A DNA stretch of 64,000 nt from Phycisphaera sp. (lineage in GTDB: Bacteria; Planctomycetota; Phycisphaerae; Phycisphaerales; UBA1924), in assembly GCA_020639255.1 (NCBI GenBank), contig JACKGZ010000008.1, positions 62,001-126,000 on the forward strand. Reading direction: 5' to 3'. The position numbers and the translations under genes were made by a program. Below the pieces are notes generated by a model. The model ran no database searches and had not been told where the DNA came from. It worked only from the letters and a program-made list of their open reading frames with translations. Shown here in pieces: positions 26,044 through 34,395 of the stretch. Position 1 is the stretch's first letter, and each line of letters starts with the position of its first letter.

Positions 26044-28842
26044 TTACTCGGTGCAAGTGATGGGGCTGCCGCTGGTGCTGGCGTTGAAGGCCGCAACCCA
26101 CGACGAGAAGTCGGCCGGGGTGCAGTTGCCGTCCTGGTTGGTGTCGCAGCGCGGGGCCTGGGTGTTGAAGGCGGCGACCCAAGCCGAGAAGTCAGCGGGG
26201 CTGCAATTGCCGTCGTTGTTGGTGTCGCAGCAGTCGTAGGTGACCGAGCCGCTGCAGGGATCCGGGGCAGCGCCGGTGATGATGTTGACGTCGGCCGAAG
26301 TGACCATGCCGTCGCCGTTGACATCGCCGTCGGCCCAGCCGCCGGCGTTGCCGAGGTTGCTGTTGGCGATGGAAGTATCCGAGGCGTTCACAACGCCGTC
26401 GAGGTTGACGTCGCCGCTGGAGGTGCCGAGGAAAGCGAGCACGGCACAGACATCGTCCTGATTGACGAGCATGTCGCCGTTGACGTCGGCCGAGAGGTCA
26501 CGGATGAGACCGAAACGGTTAGGACTCGAGACGTCGTCCGTGTCGGTCCAGTCGAGCTCGCTGCCGGCGAGGTCGGCGAACTGAGCGTAGATGTAGTCGA
26601 GGTCGGCCGCACCAACGACGCCGTCGGCGCCGACCGGGGCGAAGCCCGGGGTGGTGCCAGTGGCACCGGCCACGTCGGCAGCCGAAGCGCCGGCGCTGTA
26701 AGCCACACCGGTCGCCATCGAGGTGCCGAACGCGTTGCCCGAAGCCGAAGCGGCGTCCGCACGGACGAAGCCCTCGGCGCGATTCAGGATGCCGGTAGCC
26801 GGATCGACGGCGAGGCCGTCGGCGAAGTAGCGAACGTCGACGAGTGTGAAGCTGCCGTCACCGTTGAAGTCGCCGGTGAGATCGAGCACGAAGTCAGCGC
26901 CCGAGCCGGCAACACCGGTGGCCGGTGCCCAGGCCGGGCCGGTGCCCGCGCGCTCTTCCCAGGCGTCGACGACGGCTGCCATGTCGTTCCAGTCGCGGAG
27001 GCCGTCGGCGTTGAAGTCGCCCTGGATCTTGTTGCGGCTGGTGATGGTGGTCGAGTACGAAACGACCGCACCGGACTCGGCGATGTAGTTGCTGCCGTTG
27101 GCAACGCCGTCGGCGTAGACCGTGCCCGTTGTGCGGACCGGGACGCGGCCGCGGGCGGTGTTGTCGAACGATGCGTACACGCTGTTGCCGAGCACGTTGG
27201 TGGCTGCGACGAAGTTCTGGAGGGTGACGTTGGTGACGTTCATCACCGGATCACAAATGCCCTGACCCGGAATGAAGTCGGTGGCGTCCGACGGGATGTA
27301 GTTGAACGCGAGGAACTCGCCCGGGCTGAAGAAGTCCTCGGTCGTGCCGGGATCACCCGCGAACGCGGCGACGGCGGCGCGGATGTTGTTGAGGTAGCCG
27401 GCCGCGGCGGGGTTGTCCATGGGCGGGTTGGTGTTGCCGGGGACGCCGCCGGGCATGGTCTCGTTGCGAGGATCGCCGATCGAGGCGATGTCCGACGGGG
27501 CCTGCGCGATGTAGCCGGTGTCGCGGTCGTTGTGGAGCACGTTGCCGATGCTGGGGCGGTTGTAGGTCGCGCCGCCGGTGCCGAAGATGTCGTTGCGAAC
27601 AGCGAGCATGTCCATCTGGCCCGTGCCGTTGTTGGCGGTCTTGTAGCCGGAGTTGAAGAGGCGCTCCGCACCGGTGTAGCCGACGCCGAGACGGGTGTTG
27701 CGGACGGTACCGTCCATACGGCTTGAGCCGCCCTTGTTGGAGGGCTGGTAGTTCGGGCCGATCAGGTCGTTGGCGGAGCTTGCGGTTTCGAGGCCGATGT
27801 TCTCACCGATCCCGTAGGACGGATCGAGGCAGAGGCCGTTCATACCGGCGTTGCGGGTACCCGAACCCGAGTCACGGGTGACGAAGGTGAGGTTCTCACC
27901 GGTCGCCAGACGACCGGTCGCAAAGCCGTGACGCAGGTCGCTCATGTCCATCTGCGAGTAGCCGGTGCCGTAGTTCACGAGGTAGCCGACGACGGCGGTT
28001 GTGAACTGCGTGGAGTAGATGGTGTTGGCGTCGGGGCTGGCGGTGTTCGTGTTGGTGTTGACGAGGGTCTTGAGGGCGTTGCTCTCGCCGGCGGACGAGC
28101 CGTCGAAGTTGAGGCTGGTGACGGTGTTGTTGCCGTAGCCCGGGGTGTTGGGGAAGTTGTCGAACATGCCGGCGCCGGCCTGGGTGATAAACCAGGCGAC
28201 GGGCACGTCGGTCGGGGCGAGGTCGATCTGCACGCCGTGGGTGGCGTCATTGGTGCTGGTCGAGGGCGTGTGGGTGCCAGCGACGTCGGTACGGAACGGA
28301 TAACCGCGGGGCGTGTTCGCATTGGCGACACCGAGGCGTGAGCCGCCGCTGATGAAGGCGACGCGGTTCATGAAGCCGTCAGCCACACCCGACGAAACGA
28401 ACGAATCGTCGCCGAGGATGTTGCCCGTGATGCCGCTGTAGGGGTTGTCGGGGGTTGTATCGGCCGAGTCGTCGACGCCACGGATGTAGTTCGTCACGCC
28501 ATCGACGAAACCGGACGTGTGCTTGCGGCTCCAGCCGCGACGATCGAGGTCGGCGATGCCGTTGCCCGAGCCCACCGCGGTGTACTGGATGACGAAGTAG
28601 TCGCTGGCGAGCGCGGCCGCGGTCGAGCTGCCTTGGTTGGCGAGCTGCTCGTTGTCGGCGTTGACGCTGCCGGCAACACCGTCACCGTCGAGGTCGATGA
28701 AGTCATTGGTCGATGCCGACGACTTCAGGAAGTTCTCGAGCAGCGTGGCGCCCGAGATCGTGACCTCGTACGGCTGAGCATTCACGATACCGGCGAGGCC
28801 GCAGGCGGCCACGAGACTCAGGATCTTGACTTGATTCTTCAT
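26044..28842 (-). CDS. Secreted PstS-like substrate-binding protein with dockerin-like repeats
   Basis: 932 residues. The ATG at 28842 begins a signal peptide (MKNQVKILSLVAACGLAGIVNAQ). The first ~500 residues resemble PstS-type periplasmic binding proteins: VTISGATLLENFLKSSAS at the start, AVGSGNGIADL, and the phosphate-loop-like TRDSGSGTRNAGMNG. The C-terminal third consists of many calcium-loop repeats (GDFNADGLRDW, GDFNGDGSFT, ADVNGDMLVNQ, GDVNLDGVVN, GDVNGDGMVT, DTNNDGNCSPADF, DTNQDGNCTPADF). Possibly an exported, surface-held ligand-binding protein. Phosphate as ligand is inference only, and the inserts are large compared with true PstS. Confidence 0.7.
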   Translation of the reverse strand: MKNQVKILSLVAACGLAGIVNAQPYEVTISGATLLENFLKSSASTNDFIDLDGDGVAGSVNADNEQLANQGSSTAAALASDYFVIQYTAVGSGNGIADLDRRGWSRKHTSGFVDGVTNYIRGVDDSADTTPDNPYSGITGNILGDDSFVSSGVADGFMNRVAFISGGSRLGVANANTPRGYPFRTDVAGTHTPSTSTNDATHGVQIDLAPTDVPVAWFITQAGAGMFDNFPNTPGYGNNTVTSLNFDGSSAGESNALKTLVNTNTNTASPDANTIYSTQFTTAVVGYLVNYGTGYSQMDMSDLRHGFATGRLATGENLTFVTRDSGSGTRNAGMNGLCLDPSYGIGENIGLETASSANDLIGPNYQPSNKGGSSRMDGTVRNTRLGVGYTGAERLFNSGYKTANNGTGQMDMLAVRNDIFGTGGATYNRPSIGNVLHNDRDTGYIAQAPSDIASIGDPRNETMPGGVPGNTNPPMDNPAAAGYLNNIRAAVAAFAGDPGTTEDFFSPGEFLAFNYIPSDATDFIPGQGICDPVMNVTNVTLQNFVAATNVLGNSVYASFDNTARGRVPVRTTGTVYADGVANGSNYIAESGAVVSYSTTITSRNKIQGDFNADGLRDWNDMAAVVDAWEERAGTGPAWAPATGVAGSGADFVLDLTGDFNGDGSFTLVDVRYFADGLAVDPATGILNRAEGFVRADAASASGNAFGTSMATGVAYSAGASAADVAGATGTTPGFAPVGADGVVGAADLDYIYAQFADLAGSELDWTDTDDVSSPNRFGLIRDLSADVNGDMLVNQDDVCAVLAFLGTSSGDVNLDGVVNASDTSIANSNLGNAGGWADGDVNGDGMVTSADVNIITGAAPDPCSGSVTYDCCDTNNDGNCSPADFSAWVAAFNTQAPRCDTNQDGNCTPADFSSWVAAFNASTSGSPITCTE

Positions 28843-28983
28843 GGATTGTTCTCTCTGTGTGATGGACCTGTGAACTGTGCGATTCACAACGCGTGATCGG
28901 GACACACCGATCGCGCACCGGCCTCCTCATGCCGGTTCTGAACGGATGAACGAGCTTCCCTGCTCGGGACCTCTTGCGAATCC

Positions 28984-29009
28984 CCGACACGGCCTCTCAA
29001 CCGTGTCGG
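28984..29009 (-). terminator. Hairpin between prepilin-like gene and PstS-like gene
   Basis: A perfect nine-pair stem (CCGACACGG/CCGTGTCGG, loop of eight) lies ten bases after the minus-strand stop at 29020. No T-tract follows. It may be a terminator, an attenuator or an mRNA-processing stem. The rest of the gap down to 28843 holds two shorter hairpins and the weak SD of the next gene. Confidence 0.4.
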
Positions 29010-29019
29010 AGGGTTGTGG

Positions 29020-30093
29020 TCAGTTGCTGCGCGAGGCCTTCTCGATCCGGTTGTCGCCGGTGATGGAGTAGTACTTGTCGCCCCACAGGCGCTTCTCAAC
29101 GGTCTCGATGGTGGTCATCGTTTCGACGTGACCGTCGACGAAGCAGAAGTTGCCCTTGCCGGAGTGGGTCTGCCCGGCCATGTCGAGCCCACGCTCAAGC
29201 ATCGAGCCGTCGCCTTTGTCCTTGTCTTTTTCGGTGAGTTCGCCGTCGTCCGGATCGGTGCTCTGGTAGCGATACCGAGCAGGGCCGTTGCCGCCCGGAT
29301 AACTGGGGGCGTTGTAGATGGCGGTGTCGCTGTAATCGCCGTCAGCGCCGAACGGCTGAACCGGACGGTGGCTCTTGATCAGGAATGCGTCGTCACCTCC
29401 GGACGGCGGCCTCAGCGATTCCCAGCTGAATCCCGAGTCATAGATCTCACACAGGAGAATGGTCTTCGACGCGTTCCAGATCTCAGAGTCTTTGACGAGC
29501 CTGTTCAGGCGTGAGCCGGGCGCCGAGCCAAACTTGTTGCGCGGGAAGATCGCACCGTTGCCGGCGAAGGCCACGCGAGCGAGCTGGCGGTCCTGCGGGA
29601 GAGCCGAGTTCGATCCCTGCCGCTGCGAGAGCTCGTCACGCTGTGCGGGCTCCCAGTCGTCGGGGTTTGATCCGGGGTTGGTCCGCGGAGCGCCGCCGTT
29701 GGTCACCGCGGGGCTCTCGAACGCCTCGCCGGCGGTGCTGTCACCGTCGAAGATGGCCATCGACCAGTGGACATAGCCATTGACTGCGGTCGGATTGCTT
29801 GTCTGCTGGTCCTGGGCGCTCCATTTGAAGCCGGTCTTCTCGGCACCGTACACGTACGAAGGCGGGATGTAGTCCTTGTTCGAGCTGTTGTACGCGGCGT
29901 TCGCCTGCGCGACACCACGCTCGTTCGCCGCCGCGGCGATCTGCTGCGCAGTCGCCCGTGCTTTGCCGAGCGACGGAAGAAGAATGCCGATCAAGAGCGC
30001 GATAATCGCGATCACAACCAACAGCTCGATGAGCGTGAATCCACGCTTACACTTGTCCGGCGGCTGCATCCTGCAAAGTTCTGTGATATTCAT
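29020..30093 (-). CDS. Prepilin-like protein (N-terminal methylation domain, H-X9-DG C-terminus)
   Basis: 357 residues. The ATG at 30093 has GGAG six bases upstream. A short positive leader ending KRG is followed by FTLIELLVVIAIIALL, the type IV prepilin cleavage site and hydrophobic helix, so a PilD-type peptidase should cut after the Gly. The C-terminal region has the CFVDGHVETM motif of the large planctomycete H-X9-DG family. These are thought to be pseudopilins of secretion or surface structures. The protein is divergent from a second one at 30444 and sits upstream of a dockerin-tailed secreted protein. Confidence 0.88.
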   Translation of the reverse strand: MNITELCRMQPPDKCKRGFTLIELLVVIAIIALLIGILLPSLGKARATAQQIAAAANERGVAQANAAYNSSNKDYIPPSYVYGAEKTGFKWSAQDQQTSNPTAVNGYVHWSMAIFDGDSTAGEAFESPAVTNGGAPRTNPGSNPDDWEPAQRDELSQRQGSNSALPQDRQLARVAFAGNGAIFPRNKFGSAPGSRLNRLVKDSEIWNASKTILLCEIYDSGFSWESLRPPSGGDDAFLIKSHRPVQPFGADGDYSDTAIYNAPSYPGGNGPARYRYQSTDPDDGELTEKDKDKGDGSMLERGLDMAGQTHSGKGNFCFVDGHVETMTTIETVEKRLWGDKYYSITGDNRIEKASRSN

Positions 30094-30443
30094 GCGAGCT
30101 CCAATTTCCAGTCTTTTCTCGAACAACCCGGGCGAGATCTCTCTCGCTTTTGGATGAAGACTAGTGAGCCCCACAGAGCACTTTGTCAAGACGCGATGCA
30201 GAGTGCGCAAAGAGACCGCATTTTCATATTTCGTTGTCTTCTCAATTGTTTTGTGATGTGTTCGGTCCAGAATTGGTGACGGGATAACCCCCGAGACCGC
30301 CCTCAAGACACCCGTCCAGAGGCGTCTTCACACGTTCTTGACACGTTCTTCGCATGTCCCACGCATAACCACTTTGGCGCAACGGATATAAATCGCTCGC
30401 GACGGTGGGGACCCGGCGCGTAGGCAGTCTGGGGAGAACCGGG
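30094..30443. promoter_or_regulatory. Divergent promoter region of two prepilin-like genes
   Basis: About 350 bases without a gene. For the minus-strand gene a TTGACA lies at 30189-30184, with no clear -10 box. For the plus-strand gene a TTGACA at 30338-30343 lies across two tandem copies of ACACGTTCTT (30330-30339 and 30341-30350) repeated at an 11-base period, one helical turn. An AT-rich TATAAA follows near 30387. The tandem repeat is a candidate regulator site. Confidence 0.4.
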
Positions 30444-31424
30444 TTGGGGTACCACTCACGTCAGAAGTGTGCGGGGCGCCAGGGCTTTACGCTCATCGAG
30501 CTGCTCGTCGTCATCTCAATCATCGCGCTCTTGATCGGCATTCTCCTACCCTCGCTCGGGGCCGCCAAGGACACCGCCCAGAAGGTCAAATGCGGCGCTC
30601 AGCTCCGACAACTCGGGGTGGCTTCGCTCGCCTACAGCGTGGACAACAAGGAGTACTACTGCTCCGGACCGTTCGACAACAGAGGTCGCACCAACGCGAC
30701 CAACCTCGTCCGCGGCTACGGCCGGTTCGATGAGAACGGCTGGGTGGCCGACTTTATCAACGGCGAGTACGCCATACCCGGCAACCTGCTCTGCCCGACG
30801 AACCCCGCCAAATACAATCAGAATCTCATACTTAGCCGCGTGAACGAATCGCCCTACCAAACCTTTACCCAGGAAGAGATCGACAAGCTGATCGACCGGG
30901 GTTTCAACACCAATTACACGCAGGCCTGGTACATGGCTCAGTCGGGGCCCAAGAAGAAAAACCCACGCTCATCGGGCGAACTCATTCCGCTCGGGCCGCT
31001 CAAGGACTCGTACATGTCCGCAGTCTCGCCCGCTCGCGTGCCACTCATCGCCGACGCACGCACCGACACGCTCGATACCTCCGACGAGATCATCCGCCCG
31101 GACGGGAGGTTCCCGACGGTCAAAGCGCTGACCGACGGACCGATCATCCGCGATGCACGCACGAATACGTACGGCTTTCAGGACTACTCCGACTTCGGAC
31201 CCGCACACGGGCGCGGCAAGTTCTCGATCGGTGGCGGCAAGGGCCACGACCGTACGACATCCAACTTCCTCTTCGCCGACGGGCATGTTGCAGATTTCAA
31301 GGACCTCAACGGCGACAAGGAATTCGGCGGACGCCGCGAAGGAACGGACTACGTCTACGACGACTTTGAGAACGGCGAGATCTTCGCGGGAGATCTGCTC
31401 TCGGGGCGTCTTGATCGAAGGTAA
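30444..31424 (+). CDS. Prepilin-like protein (N-terminal methylation domain)
   Basis: About 326 residues. No ATG exists before the pilin helix. A TTG at 30444 has GGGGAG at 30431-30436, a seven-base spacing, and gives a short basic leader ending RQG before FTLIELLVVISIIALL. A GTG at 30405 is the alternative but lacks an SD and gives an overlong leader. The body ends with FLFADGHVADFKDLNGD, the H-X9-DG-like C-terminal motif. It is divergent from another prepilin-like gene and is followed by a dockerin-tailed secreted protein. The helical core is certain; the start codon is less so. Confidence 0.85.
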   Translation: MGYHSRQKCAGRQGFTLIELLVVISIIALLIGILLPSLGAAKDTAQKVKCGAQLRQLGVASLAYSVDNKEYYCSGPFDNRGRTNATNLVRGYGRFDENGWVADFINGEYAIPGNLLCPTNPAKYNQNLILSRVNESPYQTFTQEEIDKLIDRGFNTNYTQAWYMAQSGPKKKNPRSSGELIPLGPLKDSYMSAVSPARVPLIADARTDTLDTSDEIIRPDGRFPTVKALTDGPIIRDARTNTYGFQDYSDFGPAHGRGKFSIGGGKGHDRTTSNFLFADGHVADFKDLNGDKEFGGRREGTDYVYDDFENGEIFAGDLLSGRLDRR

Positions 31425-31465
31425 TCGGCGGCGCCCGGAGAGCGCCATTCTTTGAGGAGAGAGAG

Positions 31466-33019
31466 ATGCAGAAGCGTCAGATCGCAGCCGCCGCGCTGCT
31501 CTTCGTCGCGGGCCAGGGCGCCAGCGCACAGGTTGTCATCAACGAAGCCATGCACGATCCCCCCGGTGCCGAAACCGCGTGGGAGTACTTCGAGCTCTAC
31601 GGCCGGCCCAATATGGACCTGACCGGGTACGCCATCGCCTGCTTCAAGGGCGGCAGCGACACCAACGGAGACGGCGTGCCCGAATCGCCCGCCGAGATCG
31701 ACGAGGCTTTCACACTCGACGGTCTCACGCTCGGTGCCGACGGCTTCCTTGTCCTCGTCAATGATCCCTTCGGCGATGTACCGCTCTACACACACCCCAC
31801 CGCAACGATCGCCGATTTCGCCTCGCAGCACATCCCCACGGTCGATACCGCGGGCAACCTTGCCAACGGCGACAGCACGACGTACCTCCTCGTCCGCGCT
31901 CGCCCGAATCACTCGATCATGGGCGGCGTCAGCGTCTACGCACCCGGCTACAGCTTCCGCAAGGATGTCGACCCGGATGTGAACTGGGACGGCAAGCTCG
32001 ACTTCGGCATCGAAAGCGGCTCGCCGCTGGCCGTCGACCCGCTGCAGATCGTCGACGACATCGCATGGAGCGACAACGGCGGCAAGGAGTACGTCCGCTC
32101 GAGCGACCAGGAGATCTCCGATACCCCGGGCTTTGATCCTGACGCGCTCAGCCGCGTGAATTACTTCGGAACCAATCCCAACGCCGGCAACCGCGTCAAC
32201 AGCAGCATGGAAGTGGTCAGCACCCGCAGCGCCGACGAAGAGTTCATCTACGGCGAAATCCTCCGGATCCCGCCGACGCGTCCGCTTCCCGAGTACGGCT
32301 TCGACCCGCTCGACATGGTCTTGCCCAAGGGCCCGACGAACCTCACCGGGCCGCTCTACACATGCCCGCCCAGCCCGGCGAGCGAAGGCGATTGCACGGT
32401 CAGCGGATCGGGCACGTTCCGTTTCGACGACATCACGCTCGTCACCAATGTCGCCATGTCGAGCGAGACCGGATTCAACATGACACCCGGTACGTTCAAT
32501 GACGATCCCCGCTTCGGGATCACCCAGTTCCGCTTTGTGCTCGCCGACTTCAATTTCGACGGCGAGGCCGATGCGGACGATCTCTCGCTCATCAACGCCA
32601 GCGTCGGGGCAACACTCGACGACCGCACCGACTGCCTCGACGAGTTCGGCATGCCGATCATCGATCCGGGAACGGGCATGCCCTTCCAGTGCTACGCGTA
32701 CGAGGGTCGCGCCTTCAACTGCATCGAGGCGATGCGTTGGATGGACCCAACCGACGGACCCGGCGGCACGAACGACGCCGCGGTGACTGTCTTCGACGTG
32801 ATGGCCGCCGAAGCGGTCATCCCAACGGGCCGACTCTGCGCCGACCAGAACATGGACGGCTTCGTGTCCCCGGCCGACTTCTCGGCATGGGTGGCCAACT
32901 TCAACACCAACAACCCCGTCGCCGACGTCAACCAGGACGGCAGCGTGACTCCGGCGGACTTCTCCGCGTGGGTTGCCGCGTTCAATCAGGGCGCCAACGG
33001 TCCGACATGCAACCCGTAA
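31466..33019 (+). CDS. Secreted lamin-tail domain protein with dockerin-like tail
   Basis: 517 residues. GAGGAG precedes the ATG. The signal peptide MQKRQIAAAALLFVAGQGASAQ is followed by VVINEAMHDPPGAETAWEYFELYG, the start of a lamin-tail domain, an immunoglobulin-like module common in exported bacterial nucleases and surface proteins. I see no nuclease motif after it. The C-terminus has calcium-loop repeats DQNMDGFVSPADF and DVNQDGSVTPADF and ends in CNP. It overlaps the start of the next gene by 13 bases. Confidence 0.8.
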   Translation: MQKRQIAAAALLFVAGQGASAQVVINEAMHDPPGAETAWEYFELYGRPNMDLTGYAIACFKGGSDTNGDGVPESPAEIDEAFTLDGLTLGADGFLVLVNDPFGDVPLYTHPTATIADFASQHIPTVDTAGNLANGDSTTYLLVRARPNHSIMGGVSVYAPGYSFRKDVDPDVNWDGKLDFGIESGSPLAVDPLQIVDDIAWSDNGGKEYVRSSDQEISDTPGFDPDALSRVNYFGTNPNAGNRVNSSMEVVSTRSADEEFIYGEILRIPPTRPLPEYGFDPLDMVLPKGPTNLTGPLYTCPPSPASEGDCTVSGSGTFRFDDITLVTNVAMSSETGFNMTPGTFNDDPRFGITQFRFVLADFNFDGEADADDLSLINASVGATLDDRTDCLDEFGMPIIDPGTGMPFQCYAYEGRAFNCIEAMRWMDPTDGPGGTNDAAVTVFDVMAAEAVIPTGRLCADQNMDGFVSPADFSAWVANFNTNNPVADVNQDGSVTPADFSAWVAAFNQGANGPTCNP

Positions 33020-34395
33020 TACGAACCCTTATCGCGCTCCGAGTGCTACCTGTGCTCGGGGCGCTTTGTATCTCGTCTGGCACATGCGCTCAGGACGCCC
33101 GGCTCGTGCCCGTTGCTCAGATCGAGCTCGGCACCCCCACCGAGATCGCGGCCTACGACTCGTCATCGGCATGCGTGCTCGTCACACTCGCCAAGCCGGC
33201 CGAGGTCGCCGTGATCGACGTCTCGGATGTGCTTGCGCCCCGCGAGGTTCGACGCATCGGCTTCCGCGATATTGGTCCAACCATCAACTCGGTCGCGTGT
33301 CACGACGGCATCTGTGTCGTGGCTCTCAACGCCGAACCCTCAACCGATCCGGGCTCTGTCGTCTTCTTTGACATCGAGGGGACGCGCTCGCACACCGTCC
33401 GGGTCGGCGCGATGCCCGATATGGTCACGTTCACACCCGACGGCAAGCACGTCCTCACCGCGAACGAGGGCGAGCCCGCCGACGGCATTGATCCCGACGG
33501 CAGCGTCTCGGTCATCGATCTCTTTAACTACACAGTCCGCACGATCGAGCTCTCTCATGTCACCGGCCCGGTGCCCGTGACATGGCTCACCGATCCCGCA
33601 GATGCCCCCGCATCGTTAATCGAGCCCGAATACATCGCCGTCGCGCCGGACTCAAGCGTTGCGTATGTCGTCTGTCAGGAAAACAACGCCGTCGCAGTTG
33701 TCGACATCGAAAGCGGCAAGCTCCTGTCATGGCACCCGCTCGGCACCGAAGTGGTCGGCGATATCCTCGCACTCCGCCAGCCCGACACCATCATCGCGTT
33801 CGAGACACCGGACGGGCTCCGCGTCGTGACCGCCAACGAGGGCGATCCCCGCGACGAATGGGGCGCCGATGGCACCGCAGAGTACCAAGGCATCGAGGTC
33901 GTGGCCTCAAGTCTCGCCAAAGACGGCATCCCGATCCGCTTCGGCACGCAAAGCATTTCACTCTACGATGCATCGATCGGCTTGCTCGATGATTCTCGAG
34001 ACGCTTTCGTTCGCGAGATCGAATCCATGCGCGACCGCGGCATCATCGACAAGCACACCGCGAAGACCATCGCCAAACGTGACGGCAAACGTGGGGTCGA
34101 ACCAGAGGGCCTCGCGCACACTCGCATCAGCGAGACCGAGCACATCTTCGTCGGGCTCGAAAGGGCCGGCATGATCGCTCACTTCGCGTGCGGAGCGCCC
34201 TATACAAAGCTCGAATTCGTAGAGATTGTTCAGATCGAAACGCCCGTTCCAGATGGCGACCTCGCCTCGCCGGAAGGCCTGCTCGTCCTTCCCTCACGAG
34301 AAAGCTCGCCGCCGACGCTCGTCGTCACCGACGAAGTGCACGGCACGGTGACGTTCTTTGCGATCACCGAGGGCGAGCCTACTTCAACGCCTTGA
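33007..34395 (+). CDS. Choice-of-anchor I type beta-propeller protein
   Basis: 462 residues. The ATG at 33007 overlaps the previous stop and opens a signal peptide (LIALRVLPVLGALCISSGTCAQ). The body is a beta-propeller of the choice-of-anchor I kind: ANEGEPADGIDPDGSVSVIDL, YIAVAPDSSVAYVVCQENNAVAVVDI, VTANEGDPRDEWG, and near the end FVGLERAGMIAHFAC and LVVTDEVHGTVTFF. Such proteins are often annotated as esterase or phosphatase relatives, but no catalytic set is evident here. It lacks its own dockerin tail, and its translation is coupled to the lamin-tail protein. The 3' end overlaps the convergent photolyase gene by 17 bases. Confidence 0.8.
   Translation: MQPVIRTLIALRVLPVLGALCISSGTCAQDARLVPVAQIELGTPTEIAAYDSSSACVLVTLAKPAEVAVIDVSDVLAPREVRRIGFRDIGPTINSVACHDGICVVALNAEPSTDPGSVVFFDIEGTRSHTVRVGAMPDMVTFTPDGKHVLTANEGEPADGIDPDGSVSVIDLFNYTVRTIELSHVTGPVPVTWLTDPADAPASLIEPEYIAVAPDSSVAYVVCQENNAVAVVDIESGKLLSWHPLGTEVVGDILALRQPDTIIAFETPDGLRVVTANEGDPRDEWGADGTAEYQGIEVVASSLAKDGIPIRFGTQSISLYDASIGLLDDSRDAFVREIESMRDRGIIDKHTAKTIAKRDGKRGVEPEGLAHTRISETEHIFVGLERAGMIAHFACGAPYTKLEFVEIVQIETPVPDGDLASPEGLLVLPSRESSPPTLVVTDEVHGTVTFFAITEGEPTSTP

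Noticed and set aside
26060..26240. Possible DNA direct repeats or CRISPR-like units
   Set aside because: The repetition follows the PADFSAWVAAFN protein motif in frame, with no constant repeat-spacer pattern. No CRISPR array is seen anywhere in the window.
26035..27726. Val/Gly/Asp-rich plus-strand frame, superficially repeat-like
   Set aside because: It is the reverse strand of the calcium-loop repeats of the PstS-like protein. The repetition comes from that gene.
28920..28950. Small frame beginning at an ATG with GAGGAG nearby upstream of the PstS-like gene
   Set aside because: The frame runs into the PstS-like gene out of frame. The GAGGAG is part of a hairpin loop, and the translation has no supporting features.
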